From contig CAJXSL010000012.1 in NCBI GenBank assembly GCA_913060875.1, forward strand, positions 62,001 through 126,000: a DNA stretch of 64,000 nucleotides. Direction: 5' to 3'. Of the stretch, positions 63,164 to 64,000 are shown piece after piece; positions within the stretch are counted from its first letter, which is position 1, and the number at the start of each line of letters is the position of its first letter. The translations under genes and the position numbers were made by a program. Source of the DNA: an uncultured Desulfobacteraceae bacterium. GTDB lineage: Bacteria; Desulfobacterota; Desulfobacteria; Desulfobacterales; UBA5852. Below the pieces are notes generated by a model. The model saw nothing but the letters and a program-made list of their open reading frames with translations. It was not told where the DNA came from and made no database searches.

Positions 63164-64000
63164 ATGAAATTTGCCGGTTTAGGGGTGGTTTTCCTGGCTT
63201 TGGGCATATGCTTTTTACTGTCGCCGGATTATGGAACCGCCGGCGTCTACAAGTACAAAGACAAAAATGGAGTCTGGCATTTTACGGATACGCCGGACGA
63301 AGACGTTTACAAGGAAGCCGAACAATACATCAAGGACGAGAAGGCGGCGGGCCGGAAACCCGACATGGCCAGCAGTGCCCCGGTGGGAGAGGATTTGCAG
63401 GCGCATTTTAAGAAAAATCTGCCGCCGGCCAACAAGATCGAAGAAGCGCGCAATGCCACCGTTTCGATCAAGATGGCACTGGGGTCCGGTTCGGGCTTTT
63501 TTATTTCGGAGACCGGCTATATCGTCACCAACCGCCATGTGATCGATTCTTCCTATGGTCAGAAGGAAGATACCGCCGACCAGATCGAAAATATGAAAAA
63601 GCAGATCGAATACCAGGACAAGCTCCTCGACCAGGAGGAACGTCAGTTGCGCAAACAAAAGGCACAACTGCGTCGTCAGCGGCGACAAATGCAACCGGAG
63701 GAGTACCGGCATTGGAAAGATCAGTTGGAACGCCGGGAGGAAATATTGCGCCAGCGACGCTACCAGTTTGACGAACAGCGGCGTCAGTTCGACGAGGCTT
63801 ACGACAAATATGAACAGCGTCTGATCAGTGACCTGGCCCAAAGCGGTTATACCATTGTCCTGGCGGACAAAACCGAACTGCAGGCCGAAAAGGTCACGAT
63901 CAGTGAGCGCTACGACCTGGCGCTGTTGCGTCTGAAGGGTTACAAAACCCCCTTTATCCCACGGGGTAATGCCCACGGTTTACATCACGGCCAACCCCTG
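63164..64000 (+). CDS. Trypsin-like (HtrA-type) serine protease with DUF4124 and coiled-coil insertion (runs off right edge)
   Basis: Only the first 279 residues are visible. A signal/anchor segment is followed by a DUF4124-like domain (V-Y-K-Y-K-D-K-N-G-V-W-H-F-T-D-T-P), then the start of a trypsin-fold domain with G-S-G-S-G-F-F-I-S and the catalytic His in T-N-R-H-V-I. An insertion of about 80 residues, rich in Gln, Arg, Glu and Lys (about 130-210), forms a coiled coil before the Asp strand Y-D-L-A-L-L-R-L. The active-site Ser lies beyond the window. An ATG at 63098 in the same frame is a less likely start; GAGGGGGA precedes 63164. Probably periplasmic. Confidence 0.82.
   Translation, partial: MKFAGLGVVFLALGICFLLSPDYGTAGVYKYKDKNGVWHFTDTPDEDVYKEAEQYIKDEKAAGRKPDMASSAPVGEDLQAHFKKNLPPANKIEEARNATVSIKMALGSGSGFFISETGYIVTNRHVIDSSYGQKEDTADQIENMKKQIEYQDKLLDQEERQLRKQKAQLRRQRRQMQPEEYRHWKDQLERREEILRQRRYQFDEQRRQFDEAYDKYEQRLISDLAQSGYTIVLADKTELQAEKVTISERYDLALLRLKGYKTPFIPRGNAHGLHHGQPL

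Noticed and set aside
1-64000. tRNA, rRNA, CRISPR or prophage
   Set aside because: I saw no tRNA-like cloverleaf, no repeat-spacer array, no integrase and no rRNA sequence on either strand.

Overview
The window looks like chromosomal DNA of a GC-rich, anaerobic Desulfobacterota-type bacterium (Desulfobacterales-like). The evidence is a 13-haem periplasmic cytochrome with HybA/HybB-like membrane partners, a probable selenocysteine codon, a glycyl radical enzyme with its activase, sigma-54 regulation, a Gram-negative envelope gene set, and a cytochrome bd oxidase of the kind strict anaerobes keep for oxygen defence. No rRNA, tRNA, CRISPR array, phage or insertion sequence was recognised.

Region 1 (1-6.8 kb) is the most striking. 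A sigma-54 activator with a cysteine-rich PAS domain is transcribed away from an operon of a small TusA-like protein, a Tat-exported ferredoxin, a NrfD/HybB-type membrane subunit and a multihaem cytochrome. The cytochrome appears as two ORFs in the same frame, split by one TGA. A 7-bp hairpin with a GGC loop sits 20 nt after the TGA, as expected of a bacterial SECIS, so I annotate one 701-residue selenoprotein (Sec267). A -24/-12 promoter and three helically phased TGTTTAAA boxes precede the operon. Two more -24/-12 promoters face a flavodoxin gene at the left edge.

Region 2 (6.8-16.4 kb, mostly minus strand) holds an M48 peptidase, a sulfatase with a membrane protein, and a GntR/FCD - glycyl radical enzyme - activase - flavoprotein operon behind a TGGT-AAT-ACCA operator. 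An enoyl-CoA hydratase is divergent from it. Region 3 (16.4-30.6 kb) holds envelope and hypothetical genes: a beta-barrel protein, a patatin, a hybrid kinase, a penicillin acylase coupled to a HAD phosphatase, a lipoprotein, a GMP-synthase-like ATP pyrophosphatase without glutaminase and with different codon use, and a TetR-DUF364 pair.

Region 4 (30.8-47.4 kb) holds an RND efflux operon, a two-component system, a vWA/PspA/membrane-protein group, an FMN-binding protein, a TesB thioesterase, an ECF sigma module flanked by Spy-like proteins, and a cupin. Region 5 (47.5-64 kb) holds a plant-type PRPP synthetase homologue, a PlsB-like acyltransferase with two acyltransferase domains, an M20 peptidase, a plant-type enoyl-ACP reductase, a GGDEF protein, cydDC divergent from cydABX (cydX encodes only 37 residues), an LpxH-like phosphoesterase, and a partial trypsin-like protease with a coiled-coil insertion.

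All family calls come from reading motifs; no database search was run.
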